Shown: positions 25,633-35,099 of the stretch, piece after piece | How the letters are laid out: the number at the start of each line of letters is the position of its first letter | How positions within the stretch are numbered: the first letter of the stretch is position 1 | Origin: a virus | IMG/VR virus record: IMGVR_UViG_3300034104_003823 | Span: 1-58,874 of that record | Length of the DNA stretch: 58,874 nt | Strand: one strand, 5' to 3' | Notes under the pieces: model-generated | Databases searched by the model: none | Told to the model about the DNA's origin: nothing | What the model saw: only the letters and a program-made list of their open reading frames with translations | Position numbers and translations under genes: made by a program

Positions 25633-26375
25633 TGTTAAATTTAAATGAACAAAATGAACTAGATATAAAGAAAAAGAAAGGAAGAAAACCAAAAGTAAAT
25701 AATTATTTTGATGAAACTGAAGAAAATGCTGTAAGAGAATATCTATTAGCGACAACAATGGATCAAAAAAATAAAATTTACAACCAGTTTTTAAAAAGTC
25801 CTTTAGATAAAATGATATCGTCAATAATAAGACGATATAAATTATACAGAAAAGATATGGATTTTAATGAAATTCATATAGACACACATTCTTTTTTGAT
25901 GACAAAAATTGATAAATTTAAACCTTCAAAAGAGAAAAAAGCATATTCATATTTTGGTACTATTTGTAAAAATTACCTTATGGGTCAAATTATGAAGGAT
26001 CAAAAAGATACAAATAGAAAAGTATCTTATGAGGATATTTCCGCTGATTTACATAATAGTCCAGATATGGTATATCATATTGATGGTCACGAATTAACAA
26101 CAGAAGATATTATTTCCGAGTTTCTAAAAAAACTAAAAGAAACTATGGATGATAAAAATATAACTGAACAGGAATTAAAATTAGGTGAGGCTTTAACTGA
26201 TATATTTGAAAATTATGAAAAAATCTTTATAGATACAACAAATAATAAATTTAACAAAAATATTATTTTATTTGAGATAAGAGAAATGACAAATTTGTCA
26301 ACAAAAGAAATAAGAACCTCAATTAAAAGATATAAGAAAATTTATTTCCAACTCATAAATGATTTAGTAAAATAA
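25632..26375 (+). CDS. T4 gp55-like late sigma factor (247 aa)
   Basis: A sigma region-2-like core: MDFNEIHIDTHSFLMTKIDKF, then KKAYSYFGTICKNYLMGQIM, followed by basic residues. T4 gp55 has the same sequence of features (an F-D-x-x-K segment, H-A-Y-x-x-x-A-C-x-N-x-F then basic). There is no region 4, which fits recognition of a -10-type element only. A basic Lys-rich N-terminus precedes it. In T4-like phages this factor directs RNA polymerase to late promoters with help of the sliding clamp. The match is by eye; a divergent host-type sigma is the alternative. Confidence 0.65.
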   Translation: MLNLNEQNELDIKKKKGRKPKVNNYFDETEENAVREYLLATTMDQKNKIYNQFLKSPLDKMISSIIRRYKLYRKDMDFNEIHIDTHSFLMTKIDKFKPSKEKKAYSYFGTICKNYLMGQIMKDQKDTNRKVSYEDISADLHNSPDMVYHIDGHELTTEDIISEFLKKLKETMDDKNITEQELKLGEALTDIFENYEKIFIDTTNNKFNKNIILFEIREMTNLSTKEIRTSIKRYKKIYFQLINDLVK

Positions 26376-26383
26376 AGGAGTAA

Positions 26384-26391
26384 ATATTTAT
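26384..26391 (+). promoter_or_regulatory. Late-promoter-like ATATTTAT element
   Basis: TAAATATTTATTATT ends only 4 bases before the start at 26396. A GGAG sequence lies 15 bases before that start, too far to act as a Shine-Dalgarno site. Confidence 0.4.
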
Positions 26392-26395
26392 TATT

Positions 26396-26767
26396 ATGCC
26401 TAGACCACAAAAAAAACAAATAAATTTATCAAAGGAGTCAATGTTATCATTGATGCAAGAAATTTATAATGAACTAGTTGAACAAAGAAATACTGCAATT
26501 AGAATCCAAAATAAAATGCTTACAATGATGAAAGAACCGGAAGATATGACACTTATTGGGCCGGTTATCGAAAAACAACAAAAAATTATAAATGACTGTG
26601 TTGAAAAAAAGTTATCTTTATCTAAATTACAAGCACAAATCTGGCAAAAAACTTCAGCAGAAAAAGAAGAAAATTTTACATTGTCAGATTTAGATTTGGA
26701 TGATGATATAATGAAAAGTTTAATTGAAAAAGATACTTCAGATAAAAGTTATAAGTTTAACAAATAA
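26396..26767 (+). CDS. Small helical protein downstream of the sigma gene (123 aa)
   Basis: Mostly helical with heptad-like stretches (LSLMQEIYNELVEQRNTAIR, KQQKIINDCVEKKLSLSKLQ) and an acidic C-terminus, NFTLSDLDLDDDIMKSLIEK. Small acidic, hydrophobic C-termini are how T4 late-transcription proteins bind the sliding clamp, but that is only suggestive here. It could equally be a virion or chaperone protein. TAATG couples it to the following structural gene. Confidence 0.5.
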   Translation: MPRPQKKQINLSKESMLSLMQEIYNELVEQRNTAIRIQNKMLTMMKEPEDMTLIGPVIEKQQKIINDCVEKKLSLSKLQAQIWQKTSAEKEENFTLSDLDLDDDIMKSLIEKDTSDKSYKFNK

Positions 26768-28686
26768 TGGCTATTGTAGATTTAGACCAAGGTATAACAT
26801 CTGTAAAAGACCAAGTTACAAGAAACAAAAAATACAAGGCTTTTAGAGATGATGTTAAGAAATTAAAAAAAAAGGCGGGTTCTGCATTTGAAGAAAAGTC
26901 CGATAAGGTTTCTACATCTTTAAACAAAGCTAAAAAAAATCAAAAAAAATTCCAAAGAAACTTAAAAACTCAAATGGATAATTTGCTTGATATAAATATT
27001 TTATCAAGTGATAAAGGTGGTCCAGTTGCAAAGTATTTAAAAAAACTTTTTGTTAAAGCAATACAGGAATTAAAAACTCAGTTTTTTGAATTACTTACAA
27101 AAGATTTAATAAAATCAATTGGTTGTTCGGTTGATCAAACTTACAATCCCGGACAAGTTTTATACATTAGAGTACAATCCGTTGACTTACAAAAAAATTT
27201 AGTTTTAGAACCAAGTAGTGATATAGGTAAAATTATATATGAACAAAAAAGTTTGGCATATGTAACTTATCCTTTCTCTATGAACAAAGCGTTGTATGAA
27301 AGAACTCAAAACTTAAATCAACCATTTTCAGACCCATCTGTTGCCAATACAGCATTTAAAGGAATTTCTGGTCAAGATTTATTTGATATTACTTATGTTG
27401 AAACATATTTTGATCCAATTCTAAATCAAACAATACAAGGTAACTTTTTTAAGGTTGAATTAAAACAAAGGGCAACCGGTCAAAAAGTTGTTGAGTTTTT
27501 GACTGACTATTATAAATCAATTGAGATTATTGATTTTAAAAACATTTTTGCAAATTTAATGAACCAGTTAACTGGTGCAATATCAATACAAAAAGGTGAT
27601 GGTGTTGCTGATCTTACTGGACTTGAGAAAGTTTTAATTATAATTCAAAGGTTATTAGGTATTTGTCAAGATAACACAAAAGAAATAAATGTTGGTGGTA
27701 CAGCAAAAATATCATCGGCAGATAATATAGATGAATCTTTTTTTGAGTTTACAGAAATTGATTTAAGAGATATTGAAGCTAAAGTTAATAATATAAAATT
27801 AGGTGTCGTTGAATTTGAAGATTGCGATTTGTTAAAACTTCCGGTTGATAATGTTTCAATTATTGATGCTGTTGATAAATTAAATTTTATTGAAGGTGGT
27901 AACAATAATAACGCTTTAGAAAACGCAGCGAATATAACAGATATTTTAACGGAAAATCCTGATTGGTTTCCAATTAAAATTAACATAGATTTTACATTTT
28001 TAAAAGAATTTCCAAAAGCGGTTATTATGTCTTTATTAACTCCAAAAGTTGTTTTACCAATTATGATTGTAACAAAGGCTCTTGGACAAACAGCTTCTGA
28101 TGAAATAAATAATTTTGAGGATTTTATAAAAAAGTTTAAAAAATTTTTTTTAGATATTGTTCAAAATATTGATTCTCTTTTTATAAAATTAATTTTTGAT
28201 TCAATTACTAGAGATATAAAAAATTTAATTAAAACAATTAGTTCTGATATTTTAGAAGAAAAAGCAAAAAAAATATATGACGTTATTTTATCTCTGACTA
28301 AATTAATAGTTAATATAGTTTCAATATTTAATTTTAAAGAATGTAAAAATGTAATTGATGAGTTACTTCGATTATTAGAACTTGCAACAAAAGGTGTGAA
28401 TAATCAAGTACCACTTCCTTTATTACTTTCTACAAAATTATTAAGTGGTTATTCATCAACAAGAGCATTTTTAAATGTTATTGATGAGTTTGAAAAACTT
28501 GGGTTACCGACAGGGCCTGGTCCAGACGGAAGTCCAAATATGATGTTAGCCGCAATGAAAGCATTACTTGATGGTCAAGATAAAGAAGAAAGTCAAAATG
28601 GACAAGTACAAATTGCTGCCGGGCCATTTTCAATCACACCAATTGGTCTTACAGTACCATCAGTTGCATATGGAAAAAAATTATAA
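26767..28686 (+). CDS. Large structural protein, probably baseplate (639 aa)
   Basis: A 639-residue protein with a basic coiled-coil start (1-85), a mixed alpha/beta middle (for example SSDIGKIIYEQKSLAYVTYP) and several long hydrophobic amphipathic helices at 400-530. The C-terminus (PGPDGSPNMMLAAMKALLDG, PIGLTVPSVAYGKKL) is Gly/Pro-rich. No enzyme motif is visible. It precedes the gp5-like gene and begins a block of virion genes, so a baseplate wedge or hub-associated role is inferred. The type occurs in large Bacteroidota phages, from memory. Confidence 0.6.
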   Translation: MAIVDLDQGITSVKDQVTRNKKYKAFRDDVKKLKKKAGSAFEEKSDKVSTSLNKAKKNQKKFQRNLKTQMDNLLDINILSSDKGGPVAKYLKKLFVKAIQELKTQFFELLTKDLIKSIGCSVDQTYNPGQVLYIRVQSVDLQKNLVLEPSSDIGKIIYEQKSLAYVTYPFSMNKALYERTQNLNQPFSDPSVANTAFKGISGQDLFDITYVETYFDPILNQTIQGNFFKVELKQRATGQKVVEFLTDYYKSIEIIDFKNIFANLMNQLTGAISIQKGDGVADLTGLEKVLIIIQRLLGICQDNTKEINVGGTAKISSADNIDESFFEFTEIDLRDIEAKVNNIKLGVVEFEDCDLLKLPVDNVSIIDAVDKLNFIEGGNNNNALENAANITDILTENPDWFPIKINIDFTFLKEFPKAVIMSLLTPKVVLPIMIVTKALGQTASDEINNFEDFIKKFKKFFLDIVQNIDSLFIKLIFDSITRDIKNLIKTISSDILEEKAKKIYDVILSLTKLIVNIVSIFNFKECKNVIDELLRLLELATKGVNNQVPLPLLLSTKLLSGYSSTRAFLNVIDEFEKLGLPTGPGPDGSPNMMLAAMKALLDGQDKEESQNGQVQIAAGPFSITPIGLTVPSVAYGKKL

Positions 28687-28688
28687 TT

Positions 28689-28913
28689 ATGGATATAACA
28701 CAAAACAAATTAGAATCAATAAAAATTGTAGAAATCGTAAAAGATTACAAATCAAAATCTAACAAAGATTTAACTTTAGCTATGGATTTTATCCAAAAAG
28801 ATTTTGAATTAACAAAAGAAACTTTAATAAAGTTAACAAATCATTTAGATAAGTTAGAAAATACCTATAATATTTTATTAAAGGAATACCAATCAAGGAA
28901 TGGCACAACGTAG
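28689..28913 (+). CDS. Small coiled-coil protein in the baseplate operon (74 aa)
   Basis: A helical protein (LAMDFIQKDFELTKETLIKLT) with heptad spacing and no other motif. It starts 2 bases after the structural gene and overlaps the gp5-like gene by 14 bases. A chaperone or small baseplate component for those two proteins is plausible from the overlap but unproven. Confidence 0.55.
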   Translation: MDITQNKLESIKIVEIVKDYKSKSNKDLTLAMDFIQKDFELTKETLIKLTNHLDKLENTYNILLKEYQSRNGTT

Positions 28914-30444
28914 AAATATATATCAAGGTTATGTAAAAGATAATATTGATCCAATGATGTTGGGTAGGATTCGTGTTGTCCCAGAATTTGAGATTTACAA
29001 TGACACACTTCCTAGTGGTTGGGATGAAACCAAAGATAAATGGACCGCAAAAGACCCATTTATTTTTTTACCACTTCTTCCATATTACATTAGTCAAGTA
29101 CCAAAAATAAATGAATATGTTCATTTATTTTATTATAATCCAGAAGAAAGGCTTGATGCCAATAAATTTTATATCCAAGGTCCAATAACAAGACCGCAAA
29201 ATAATTTTTTTGAGGATTACAGAAACTCAAAAGCAATGCTTGCTTCTGGTGAATTTTTAAAACAAGCCAATGCTATTAAAAATCCAGAAAATGGAACATA
29301 CAAATCTGAAACCTCAAAAGGTGTATATCCAGAACCAGGTGATAATGGTGTGTTAGGTCGAGGTACCGCTGACCTTGTAATAAAACAAGATGAGGTTTTA
29401 ATTAGAGCTGGAAAAAATACTGTTTTAGAAAGACCGGTAGAATCAACATCATATGGTTTTAATTTACCGATTGTAAATGAAAAAAGAGCATTTTTACAAG
29501 TATCAAATTTTCCATTTACAAAAGAAAAGGGACCCGAAGAAACAAGAAAAACAGAAGTTTTACTCACACAAAACGTAAAAAATGTTGTTGAGTGGGAAAT
29601 AAAAACTTTAAGTGGAAATACGGTACAATATGATGGTAGTGTTACGTTATATAAATTAAAAGATTCGCCACAAACATTAAGTGATCAAATATTCCTTTCA
29701 ACAGATTTAACAAATTATTATACAAATAAATTATATGAATTAAATTTTACTGGTAAAACATTTGATGATTCGGTTTCAATAATTAACGAATTTATTCAAG
29801 GTGTAAATCAAGGTAAAATAAATATAAGTGGTTTTACATCTTATCCATCATCACCAAGTTTAAATATAGAAGGTCAGTTTCCTTTTATATACCGTCCATC
29901 ACAAAGTAATTTTAAAATTTTAAATTTAACCGGTGGGACCGAAGTTGACACATTATTAAAATTTTATAATAAAGTAAAATTAAATCCAGCAACAAAGGCA
30001 AACGGATTCGGTTTGGTTTGGTTAAAAAATGTTGTTGGTCCACAAAAAACAACAAAAAAAGAAACTATTGAGCCTTCAGTGTTTTCACCTGGTAATTCAT
30101 CATACTCAACATTGGGTGCTGATTATTTATATTTACTATCACATAAAAGTGAAATTCCCGGAAAAAAACAGATTAATTTAATTGGGACTATATATGGAAT
30201 ACCTCAAGATAAATTTGCCGATGAGTTATTATTTCAGACAGAACCAATGGTTAGGGGTGACCAATTAATGCAATTTTTAAATTTAATGTTAAACTTTGTT
30301 TTATCACATTCACACCCATTCCCACAAATGCCACCATACCAAGAATACCCAACGGTTCCAAATGGTCCATCGGCAAAAAAATTACAAGAAATAATAAATA
30401 ATGCTGATAATGGAATTCTAAATCAAAATATTCGTATTAATTGA
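28900..30444 (+). CDS. gp5-like baseplate hub/spike protein with OB fold (514 aa)
   Basis: The N-terminus (RRNIYQGYVKDNIDPMMLGRIRVVPE) is the OB fold of T4 gp5-type hub proteins: strand, D-P-x-x-x-G-R-I-R-V. It continues with DPFIFLPLLPYYISQVPKINEYVHLFYYN, a diagnostic stretch in phage baseplate hub proteins. I see no lysozyme domain. A short C-terminal region (LNLMLNFVLSHSHPFPQM) contains an H-S-H-P motif. The protein probably forms the hub or the puncturing spike base. Later residues look like a beta-structured extension. Confidence 0.75.
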   Translation: MAQRRNIYQGYVKDNIDPMMLGRIRVVPEFEIYNDTLPSGWDETKDKWTAKDPFIFLPLLPYYISQVPKINEYVHLFYYNPEERLDANKFYIQGPITRPQNNFFEDYRNSKAMLASGEFLKQANAIKNPENGTYKSETSKGVYPEPGDNGVLGRGTADLVIKQDEVLIRAGKNTVLERPVESTSYGFNLPIVNEKRAFLQVSNFPFTKEKGPEETRKTEVLLTQNVKNVVEWEIKTLSGNTVQYDGSVTLYKLKDSPQTLSDQIFLSTDLTNYYTNKLYELNFTGKTFDDSVSIINEFIQGVNQGKINISGFTSYPSSPSLNIEGQFPFIYRPSQSNFKILNLTGGTEVDTLLKFYNKVKLNPATKANGFGLVWLKNVVGPQKTTKKETIEPSVFSPGNSSYSTLGADYLYLLSHKSEIPGKKQINLIGTIYGIPQDKFADELLFQTEPMVRGDQLMQFLNLMLNFVLSHSHPFPQMPPYQEYPTVPNGPSAKKLQEIINNADNGILNQNIRIN

Positions 30445-30451
30445 TATTTAT
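30444..30451 (+). promoter_or_regulatory. Late-promoter-like ATATTTAT element
   Basis: TTGATATTTATAATAAAAAAG ends 13 bases before the start at 30465, just after the stop of the hub gene. Confidence 0.45.
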
Positions 30452-30464
30452 AATAAAAAAGTAA

Positions 30465-31922
30465 ATGTCAATTAGTAATTCTTATTTTAGTAGAAATAAC
30501 ACAATTATTTATAAAAGTTTTACAAATACAGGTAGAAGTCCTGTTACAGAACTGTTTTATGGTAATGGTGGTATTGCAATACCAAGGGGTTATAGTAGAT
30601 TTATTTTTGATATTGATTTGAAACTTTTAAAAGAAAAGGTTGCAAATAAAGTAATATCAATGGACCCAAATTGTACTAATTTACCAAAACACATATTAAG
30701 GATGACAAATACATCCTATTTTGATAAAGATTTGTTAAACACAAAAACATCACAAGATAGATTAAGAGCAACATCATTTGATTTAATTTTATTTAGAATA
30801 CCATATAGAAATTTTGATGAGAATCAACCACAAATTTGGGACGAGGGTGTAGGTTATGATTTTGCGGATATTACCACACAAGTTCCATCTGATAAAGATT
30901 TTTCTGACAGACCAAGTAATTGGTATCAAACAACAACAATTGGTTTTTGGGAACAAGAAGGAATTTATAATAATGAAAATTTTGGAGCGTTTCCATTTTC
31001 AGCTCTTACAATATTGGATGCTCAACATTTTGAATTTGGGGACGAGAACATTGAATTTGATATGACCGATGAAATAAATGGAATATTAAAAGGTGATATT
31101 ATAAATCCGGTAGGTTGGGGTGTTGCATTTCTTCCTCAAGTTGAGAATCTAACAGGGACAACTGGCTCATATTCTGTTGGGTTTTTTACAAGACATACAC
31201 AAACATTTTATGAACCATTTTTGGAAACAAACTATAATGATTTAATTGAGGATGATAGAAATAATTTTAGTTTAGGTAAAACAAATAAATTATATCTATA
31301 CATTTATGAAGATGGTGATTTTAAAAACCTAGATCAAAATCCAACGGTTACAATACAAGACCAATCTGGTAATATAATATTTACACTACCTACTTGTCAA
31401 AGAACAAAAGGTGTATATGAGGTTATTGTTCCACCATTATTGGGGTATAAAACACCTTGTATTTTTACAGATACTTGGTCCGGAATTAAAATTAACAATT
31501 TTGATTTAAATGATATTGTAAATGAATTTGTGATAAGACCTGTAAGTAGTTCTTTTCAAATTGGTACCTCAACAAATGACCCAGCAATATATGGTTTTGA
31601 TTTCTTTGGAATTAAACAAGATGAAAAAATATTAAATAGTGATATTAGAAAAGTTGGGGTTATTATAAAACAAGCATATACCACAAATAAATTGTTACCA
31701 AAAGTAGAAGGTTATTATAGAATATATGTTAGGGAGGGTCAAACAGAAGTTCAAGTTCAAGACTGGACAAAATTAAATAGAACACCAAATGAGTATTACT
31801 TTATTTTTGACACAAGAGATAAAATACCAAATGAATATTTTATTGATTTGAAAGTGATTTCATCTGGTGAAGTAAATACTTATAAGAAACAAATAAAATT
31901 TCAAATAGTGAATAAAAAATAA
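30465..31922 (+). CDS. Virion protein of unknown function (485 aa)
   Basis: A soluble beta-rich protein (MSISNSYFSRNNTIIYKSFT, RSPVTELFYGNGGIAIPRGY, RFIFDIDLKLL) with repeated aromatic strands and a C-terminal immunoglobulin-like stretch (VGVIIKQAYTTNKLLPKVEG, YYRIYVREGQTEVQVQDW). No domain is recognised. It lies between the gp5-like gene and the Cys-rich protein in the late block and starts at its own late-type element. A baseplate or fibre-network component is likely. Confidence 0.6.
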   Translation: MSISNSYFSRNNTIIYKSFTNTGRSPVTELFYGNGGIAIPRGYSRFIFDIDLKLLKEKVANKVISMDPNCTNLPKHILRMTNTSYFDKDLLNTKTSQDRLRATSFDLILFRIPYRNFDENQPQIWDEGVGYDFADITTQVPSDKDFSDRPSNWYQTTTIGFWEQEGIYNNENFGAFPFSALTILDAQHFEFGDENIEFDMTDEINGILKGDIINPVGWGVAFLPQVENLTGTTGSYSVGFFTRHTQTFYEPFLETNYNDLIEDDRNNFSLGKTNKLYLYIYEDGDFKNLDQNPTVTIQDQSGNIIFTLPTCQRTKGVYEVIVPPLLGYKTPCIFTDTWSGIKINNFDLNDIVNEFVIRPVSSSFQIGTSTNDPAIYGFDFFGIKQDEKILNSDIRKVGVIIKQAYTTNKLLPKVEGYYRIYVREGQTEVQVQDWTKLNRTPNEYYFIFDTRDKIPNEYFIDLKVISSGEVNTYKKQIKFQIVNKK

Positions 31923-31934
31923 AAAAAATATATT

Positions 31935-33761
31935 ATGGCATCAAACGGATTTAATTGTATAAATAATTTAACAACAAATTCATTTAATTTTAATGGTAAC
32001 ACACCTTTAGTTGGTGAAATATGGTCAACTTGGGATCAAACATCAGACCCAGAAGGTGCAAAAAGAGAATGTTGGGAAATAACAGATGCGACTGATTTAG
32101 GAGCTGTCAACCCATATCTTATATCGGAATATGCAGATTGTTATGAATGTTTATCAAATAATTACTATCTTGTTTTGGTTACAGATTGTATTGGTGGAGG
32201 TGAATATACAATACCACTATACGAATTTGGGTTTTTACCTATAGTCGGAGAAAAATACTATTTTGAAATAACAAACGTCGGAAAAAACGGTGGTCAATTT
32301 TTTTCTTGTTTTACAATTGGAACAAGGAAGGGATCAATTGTTCCTTTTTCAAAAGAAAGATTTGATGAAAATATTACATACAATAGGTTTCAATTTATAA
32401 ACGGTACACCATCTTCATTATCGTATGAAACTTGTGAGCCTTGTTTAAGTGGTAATTCATTTACATACGAAGTTACTAGATGTACAGATGGTGCAACAGA
32501 TTATGTACCATTAATTAATGACAGTTTTGTAGGTCATTTAATATCATATTCAGACGGTATTGATGAATATTGTGGTGTTGTTGGAGTAATAAATCCAGAA
32601 ACAACAACATTTGTTTTTATTAATGATTATGGATTATCAGAAACTGAAGGTGGGAGTGCTGTATGTGATGACTGTCTTGCTACAGAAAATCAAAAAATAT
32701 TATTACAAAGTTGTATAGACACTGAATACACAGAAGTTGTTTGGGCCTCAGCACTATTTGATAGTGGTGACATATCAAATTTATCAACCGATAGTGGTTG
32801 TTTTATAGTTTCTGGTTTAACAGAAAACGATGTAACAATTAATACTTATTTAAACTTTGACCCTCAACCAGGATGTGAACCTTGTATTGAGTGTAATGGT
32901 ATTAATTATAGTTACATAGGTTGTGTTGTTGAAGTAAGTGGTGATTTTAAATCTTATCAATATTTATCCGGTGGTACTACATTTTATCATCCAGCAATTG
33001 GTGAATGTTGTGAAGTTATTGGCACTTCTTCTTCATATTATGATACATTATATAGTGTTGAAACCTTTGAAGATTGTACTGATTGTGAAAATAATGTAGA
33101 TGTTGTTATTTGGAACGCTTCAGCTTGTACAAACTCAAATACATATAGTTCTTTTTATGTTACAACAGATAGTACAGCACAAATTGGTGATGTTGTTAAA
33201 TTAATGTGGGGTTCAAATGAATGGATTTGTGCCGGACTTATTAATACTGCCAGTTCTTACAGTGGTTATTATACTTATTATAACACACAAAAAAATGGAC
33301 TTGGTTCGACATTAATTTATGATAGTTGTGAAAATTGTAACTCACAAGGATTAATTGGTGTCACATTAGTTAATTGTGATAGTGGTGTCGAATCTTTTGT
33401 AAGTATAACACTTGATAATTATCTATCAATTTATAATTTTGGTTCAATATCAAACTATAGTGTTAAAGATTCTAATGGTAGTTGTTATCAAATATCAAAT
33501 CTTTGTCCAATACCATTGGAAGAACAAAATTTTACTCCTGTTGAATTTTATTTAAGTTGTTTATTTTGTGATTCTGGACTTCAACCAAGAAGTGCAAATA
33601 CCGAATCATTTATTTGTGTAGTTTGTTGTGATTGTGGTGCAACCGGATCAACAGTAACACAAGTAAGTCCTCCACATCCAGTATGGACCGATGGTTATGG
33701 AACTCAAGTAACACAATTAAATATGATTACACTTGGTGGAATTAATGGTTTAAACAATTAA
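31935..33761 (+). CDS. Cys-rich modular virion protein (608 aa)
   Basis: Seven CxxC modules are spaced 67-98 residues apart, with pairs at 69-72 (CYEC), 167-170, 244-247, 314-317, 381-384, 465-468 and 542-545. Each is followed by a beta segment with a further Cys and often a later CxV or CW. A final Cys-rich tail (CVVCCDCG) precedes a hydrophilic end. The pattern suggests tandem metal-binding or disulphide-bonded domains. No signal peptide is visible. It could be a long flexible fibre or a network protein on the tail. Function not recognised. Confidence 0.65.
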   Translation: MASNGFNCINNLTTNSFNFNGNTPLVGEIWSTWDQTSDPEGAKRECWEITDATDLGAVNPYLISEYADCYECLSNNYYLVLVTDCIGGGEYTIPLYEFGFLPIVGEKYYFEITNVGKNGGQFFSCFTIGTRKGSIVPFSKERFDENITYNRFQFINGTPSSLSYETCEPCLSGNSFTYEVTRCTDGATDYVPLINDSFVGHLISYSDGIDEYCGVVGVINPETTTFVFINDYGLSETEGGSAVCDDCLATENQKILLQSCIDTEYTEVVWASALFDSGDISNLSTDSGCFIVSGLTENDVTINTYLNFDPQPGCEPCIECNGINYSYIGCVVEVSGDFKSYQYLSGGTTFYHPAIGECCEVIGTSSSYYDTLYSVETFEDCTDCENNVDVVIWNASACTNSNTYSSFYVTTDSTAQIGDVVKLMWGSNEWICAGLINTASSYSGYYTYYNTQKNGLGSTLIYDSCENCNSQGLIGVTLVNCDSGVESFVSITLDNYLSIYNFGSISNYSVKDSNGSCYQISNLCPIPLEEQNFTPVEFYLSCLFCDSGLQPRSANTESFICVVCCDCGATGSTVTQVSPPHPVWTDGYGTQVTQLNMITLGGINGLNN

Positions 33762-33765
33762 CATT

Positions 33766-34140
33766 ATGAACGACAATAGAATAAAAAAAATAATTAGAGA
33801 AGAGATAAATAAAAAACAAGAAATTGATGAGGCAATCCTTGACCCAGTAAGAGATGTATGGTCTGGTGTTAAGGGTGTTTTTAGAGGTGAAGGTTATAGT
33901 TATTACAAATATTTGAGTCAACTAAAAAATTTATCAAGAGATTTAAAAAGATTAGACAAACCAAATCATAATGTTATGAAAAAACTGAACGAAATTAATA
34001 ACGATATTCAACAGACTAAAATGAGACCCGAACAAAAACAAAATATTAAAACAATAATTGATAACGCAACGCACCATTTTAATCAATACTCAAGATATAT
34101 TGAAGCTATTGAGCAGGCAATATCAAATAAAATAAAATAA
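33766..34140 (+). CDS. Putative packaged head protein with capsid-targeting-like N-terminus (124 aa)
   Basis: The N-terminus MNDNRIKKIIREEINKKQ is a basic amphipathic helix followed by I-R-E (residues 10-12), which fits the [L/I]-x-E recognition of T4-type prohead proteases. The remainder is helical and charged, with no known domain. It is followed after 5 bases by a gene with the same kind of N-terminus, and by another at 36131. A role as internal capsid protein is inferred from this shared feature. Confidence 0.6.
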   Translation: MNDNRIKKIIREEINKKQEIDEAILDPVRDVWSGVKGVFRGEGYSYYKYLSQLKNLSRDLKRLDKPNHNVMKKLNEINNDIQQTKMRPEQKQNIKTIIDNATHHFNQYSRYIEAIEQAISNKIK

Positions 34141-34145
34141 GAGTT

Positions 34146-34607
34146 ATGAATAGATTAGATAGTATTATTAAAAAAGTTTTAAAGGAAGAAGAAAATATGT
34201 CATCAAGATATATGTTTTTTTCAAACCTTGAACAAATGAAAAGACAATGTGAATTATTATTACAATTAGATGAAAATACTGTGGAATCTATTTTAGAAAA
34301 TGGACATGATTGGGCTCAAGACCATATTGCTGAAGCTAAAAATAATATGGACCAAGTATTTGATTTTTTAATGAATCAAACAAATGACACAAAAAAGAAA
34401 AATATGTCTTTTGTTGATAAAGATATGATTATGATGGAAGGTAGGAAAAAAACCGGAACCAAATTATGTGCTCGTGGTAAAGCAGCCGCAAAATCTAAAT
34501 TTGACGTGTACCCCAGTGCTTACGCAAATGGTTATGCTGTACAAGTATGTAAAGGTAAAAAACCAGGACTTGATGGTAAAAAACGTTGTTCTGGCGTTTA
34601 TTGTTAA
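34146..34607 (+). CDS. Head-packaged-type protein with YPSAYANGY basic domain (153 aa)
   Basis: The N-terminus MNRLDSIIKKVLKEEEN is an amphipathic helix with L-K-E at 12-14, again a possible prohead-protease site. The C-terminal 50 residues (KLCARGKAAAKSKFDVYPSA followed by YANGYAVQVCKGKKPG) carry a basic Cys motif I know from uncharacterised proteins of large phages and large DNA viruses (DUF5872-like; the number is unverified). A DNA-binding or nucleoid-like job inside the head is inferred from charge and context. Confidence 0.65.
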   Translation: MNRLDSIIKKVLKEEENMSSRYMFFSNLEQMKRQCELLLQLDENTVESILENGHDWAQDHIAEAKNNMDQVFDFLMNQTNDTKKKNMSFVDKDMIMMEGRKKTGTKLCARGKAAAKSKFDVYPSAYANGYAVQVCKGKKPGLDGKKRCSGVYC

Positions 34608-34658
34608 AAAATTTGTTTTATTGGATTTTTTGTTTTAAGTTTAAACAAAAAATAAATT

Positions 34659-35099
34659 ATGTCAGAAAATATCAAAAGATTCTTTAGTCGCTTAAAACTT
34701 AAATTTTATTTATGGTTGGTAAAAGGCGGTAATATTGTAAAACGTGAAGAAGAAATTTCACCTTATGAAAAAACTTGTTTTATGATTTGTCTAAAATTAA
34801 TGAAACAAAAAAACACAAAACTATCAATTGCACCAATGTCCAATAAAAGATATTTGGAAAACAAAGATTTAAGTATTTTTATCACAATTGCCGATGGAAG
34901 AATAAATCTTACAAATCACGTATATCATTATGATGTAAAACTATCAAGTAGAGATTGGGAAAGAATTACATATGTATTTGATTCTGAAACTGAAAAAAGA
35001 AGATTGACTTATGAAGAAACTGTAAATTCACAAATCAAAAATTCTTTACATAGTGTATTAGAAAAACTTTCTAATTTCAAGGAGGACTCTATCAACTAA
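34659..35099 (+). CDS. Unknown phage protein (146 aa)
   Basis: Starts with a basic amphipathic helix (ENIKRFFSRLKLKFYLWLVK) followed by a mixed alpha/beta domain (ISPYEKTCFMICLKLMKQKN, LSIFITIADGRINLTNHVYH). No catalytic motif is recognised. It overlaps the convergent gene at 35058 by 42 bases, tail to tail. The gap 34608-34658 before it contains an AT-only inverted repeat around 34625-34651 that is too weak to call a terminator. Confidence 0.6.
   Translation: MSENIKRFFSRLKLKFYLWLVKGGNIVKREEEISPYEKTCFMICLKLMKQKNTKLSIAPMSNKRYLENKDLSIFITIADGRINLTNHVYHYDVKLSSRDWERITYVFDSETEKRRLTYEETVNSQIKNSLHSVLEKLSNFKEDSIN

Noticed and set aside
26376-26395. Shine-Dalgarno site (AAAGGAG) before the gene at 26396
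   Set aside because: It lies 15 bases from the start codon, too far for normal pairing, and other genes lack such sites.
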